This document shows, piece by piece, positions 6,680 to 8,067 of a stretch of 8,067 nucleotides of DNA. The translations under genes and the position numbers were made by a program. The stretch comes from Candidatus Magasanikbacteria bacterium CG10_big_fil_rev_8_21_14_0_10_36_16 (GTDB lineage: Bacteria; Patescibacteriota; Patescibacteriia; Magasanikbacterales; UBA922), in NCBI GenBank assembly GCA_002773185.1, contig PFBU01000037.1, positions 9,816 through 17,882 of the forward strand, in the 5' to 3' direction. Each line of letters starts with the position of its first letter. Position 1 is the stretch's first letter. The notes beneath the pieces were generated by a model, which was given only the letters and a program-made list of their open reading frames with translations, had not been told where the DNA came from and did not search any database.

Positions 6680-6712
6680 TCGGATATCCGGATAATCCAG
6701 ATTTACGGATTA
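6680..6712. repeat. Cluster of GGAT/ATCC dyads in the atpA-atpG spacer
   Basis: The stretch contains overlapping palindromes: CGGATATCCG (6681-6690, perfect), ATCCGGAT (6686-6693, perfect) and a TAATCC / GGATTA hairpin (6693-6698 with 6707-6712, 8-nt loop). It reads as an 8-9 bp word, GGATA(W)TCC, iterated with decay. It lies within the 93-nt spacer (6654-6746), otherwise AT-rich and without a recognisable gene. The transcript could fold into alternative hairpins; with no U-tract it is not a terminator. A processing or stability element, or a short dispersed repeat, are options. Confidence 0.55.
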
Positions 6713-6746
6713 CAAAATTGTGATTTGTATATTATTTAGAATTTGT

Positions 6747-8067
6747 TTATTTATTGAAGTCCTCACAGGCTCCACGTAAATCGTTGATAGTACTATCTTC
6801 CCAATCACCTTTAGAAATTTTTTCTAGAAGTGTAGAATGACTACCTCTTAAAAAATCCAATAATTTTTTTTCTGTTTTCAAAATATCTGTGACAGCAACA
6901 TCATCAAAGTAACCATTGTCAACAGCATAAATAGAAGCAACTTGATCAGCCACAGCCATTGGACTGTATTGAGATTGTTTCATAAGTTCTACTACTCTGG
7001 CACCTCTATCCAATTGCTTCTTAGTCTCAACATCAAGGTCACTTGCAAATTGAGCAAAAGCTTCAAGCTCACGATATTGAGCAAGAGCAAGCTTAATTTT
7101 ACCAGAAACTTTTTTCATTGGTTTTGTTTGAGCAGCACCACCAACACGAGAAACTGAAATACCCACGTTGACAGCTGGACGAATACCCTTGAAAAACAAA
7201 TCTGTTTCCAAAAAAATCTGACCATCAGTAATAGAAATTACGTTGGTAGGAATGTAAGCCGTCACGTCAGAAGCTTGAGTTTCAATAATAGGAAGAGCGG
7301 TAATTGATCCACCACCATGTTCTTTGTTCAAATTACAAGCACGTTCTAGCAGACGAGAATGAAGATAAAATACGTCTCCAGGATAAGCTTCACGTCCTGG
7401 TGGGCGTCTTAGAAGCAAAGAAATTTCACGATAAGCCCAAGCTTGTTTGGTAAGATCATCATAAACGATAAGTACATCTTCACCTTTGTCAGCGAAGTAT
7501 TCAGCCATAGTGACACCAGCATAAGGGGCAATGAAAGACATTGCAGCAGGATCAGATGCGCCAGCAACTACAACAGTAGTATATTCCATAGCACCATTTT
7601 CTTCGAGCTTGGCTACGATACGAGCTACTTTTGATTCTTTTTGGCCGATAGCTACATAAATACATTTCATGTTTTGACCTTTTTGGTTGATGATAGCGTC
7701 AATCGCAATGGCGGTCTTACCAGTCTGACGATCACCAATAATAAGTTCACGTTGTCCACGTCCAATTGGAATCATAGCATCAATAGCTTTGATACCGGTC
7801 TGTACTGGCACAGCTACAGGTTGACGACTCATCACACCAGGAGCAGTCTTTTCTATAGGATAAAATTCTTTAGTTACAATATCACCTTTTCCATCAATAG
7901 CTTGTCCAAGAGCATTCACCACACGACCGATTACTTTTTCACCAACTGGTACCGACAAAATTCTACCTGTTCTTTTGACAATATCACCTTCTTTGATTTT
8001 TTCATATTCACCCAAAATCATGGCACCAACAGTTTCTTCTTCCAAATTCAAAGCTACACCCATGATA
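6747..8067 (-). CDS. atpA: F1 ATP synthase alpha subunit (partial, N-terminus off the right edge)
   Basis: The C-terminal part, about 439 residues, is present. The Met at 8063-8061 is internal: the sequence from there (GVALNLEEETVGAMILG) matches the alpha subunit from about residue 70 onward, and the frame stays open to the edge. The non-catalytic Walker A motif GDRQTGKT is at 110-117 counted from that Met. VLIVYDDLTKQAWAYREISL (197-216) is the Walker B region, followed by LLRRPPGREAYPGD (217-230). The signature GISVSRVGGAAQ (301-312) holds R306, the arginine finger completing the catalytic site on beta. The C-terminal helical domain ends normally. Alpha forms the hexamer with beta; the genes for delta and the Fo subunits would be expected upstream, outside the window. 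A 93-nt spacer separates it from atpG. Confidence 0.98.
   Translation of the reverse strand, partial: IMGVALNLEEETVGAMILGEYEKIKEGDIVKRTGRILSVPVGEKVIGRVVNALGQAIDGKGDIVTKEFYPIEKTAPGVMSRQPVAVPVQTGIKAIDAMIPIGRGQRELIIGDRQTGKTAIAIDAIINQKGQNMKCIYVAIGQKESKVARIVAKLEENGAMEYTTVVVAGASDPAAMSFIAPYAGVTMAEYFADKGEDVLIVYDDLTKQAWAYREISLLLRRPPGREAYPGDVFYLHSRLLERACNLNKEHGGGSITALPIIETQASDVTAYIPTNVISITDGQIFLETDLFFKGIRPAVNVGISVSRVGGAAQTKPMKKVSGKIKLALAQYRELEAFAQFASDLDVETKKQLDRGARVVELMKQSQYSPMAVADQVASIYAVDNGYFDDVAVTDILKTEKKLLDFLRGSHSTLLEKISKGDWEDSTINDLRGACEDFNK

Noticed and set aside
6712..6728. ACAAA / TTTGT inverted repeat as an operator in the atpA-atpG spacer
   Set aside because: Only 5-bp arms of pure low-complexity sequence; expected by chance in such AT-rich DNA.
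6747..8063. A complete atpA starting at the Met at 8063
   Set aside because: The sequence from this Met aligns to the middle of the alpha N-terminal region, and the frame continues to the window edge; the true start is outside.

Overview
The window reads almost entirely on the minus strand. It holds the 3' part of an F1Fo ATP synthase operon followed by the start of an operon for a membrane complex of the energy-converting hydrogenase / complex I type. The DNA is AT-rich, spacers are short, and Shine-Dalgarno sequences are nearly absent. The ATP synthase operon is interrupted by a 23S-IVP-type four-helix-bundle gene. These traits together suggest an uncultivated, reduced-genome bacterium such as a Patescibacteria/CPR member. 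That assignment is inference: there is no rRNA or other taxonomic marker here. The standard genetic code fits every gene.

Layout in transcription order, right to left: atpA (alpha, N-terminus beyond the right edge), a 93-nt spacer with GGAT/ATCC dyads, atpG (gamma), a four-helix-bundle gene flanked by an imperfect inverted repeat, atpD (beta), a spacer with a nested GAGATA hairpin, and atpC (epsilon). A compact intrinsic-terminator-like hairpin follows atpC. Next comes a 132-nt intergenic region with a consensus -10 box and a small dyad. A second operon follows: a HyfI/HycG/NuoB-family small subunit, HyfB (NuoL/antiporter-like) and HyfC (NuoH-like, cut by the left edge). The genes in this second operon are spaced by 1 and 4 nt.

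The F1 subunits keep their catalytic motifs, so the ATP synthase looks functional. The membrane subunits HyfB and HyfC keep the charged residues used for proton translocation and for coupling.

The striking anomaly is the small subunit. It is otherwise a well-conserved group-4-type protein, but three of the four cysteines that normally hold the proximal [4Fe-4S] cluster are aspartate, all encoded by GAT. The classical electron-transfer route through this subunit is therefore probably gone or rebuilt, while the ion-translocating part is intact and lies next to the ATP synthase. The large (catalytic-type) subunit would be expected beyond the left edge and would decide the interpretation.
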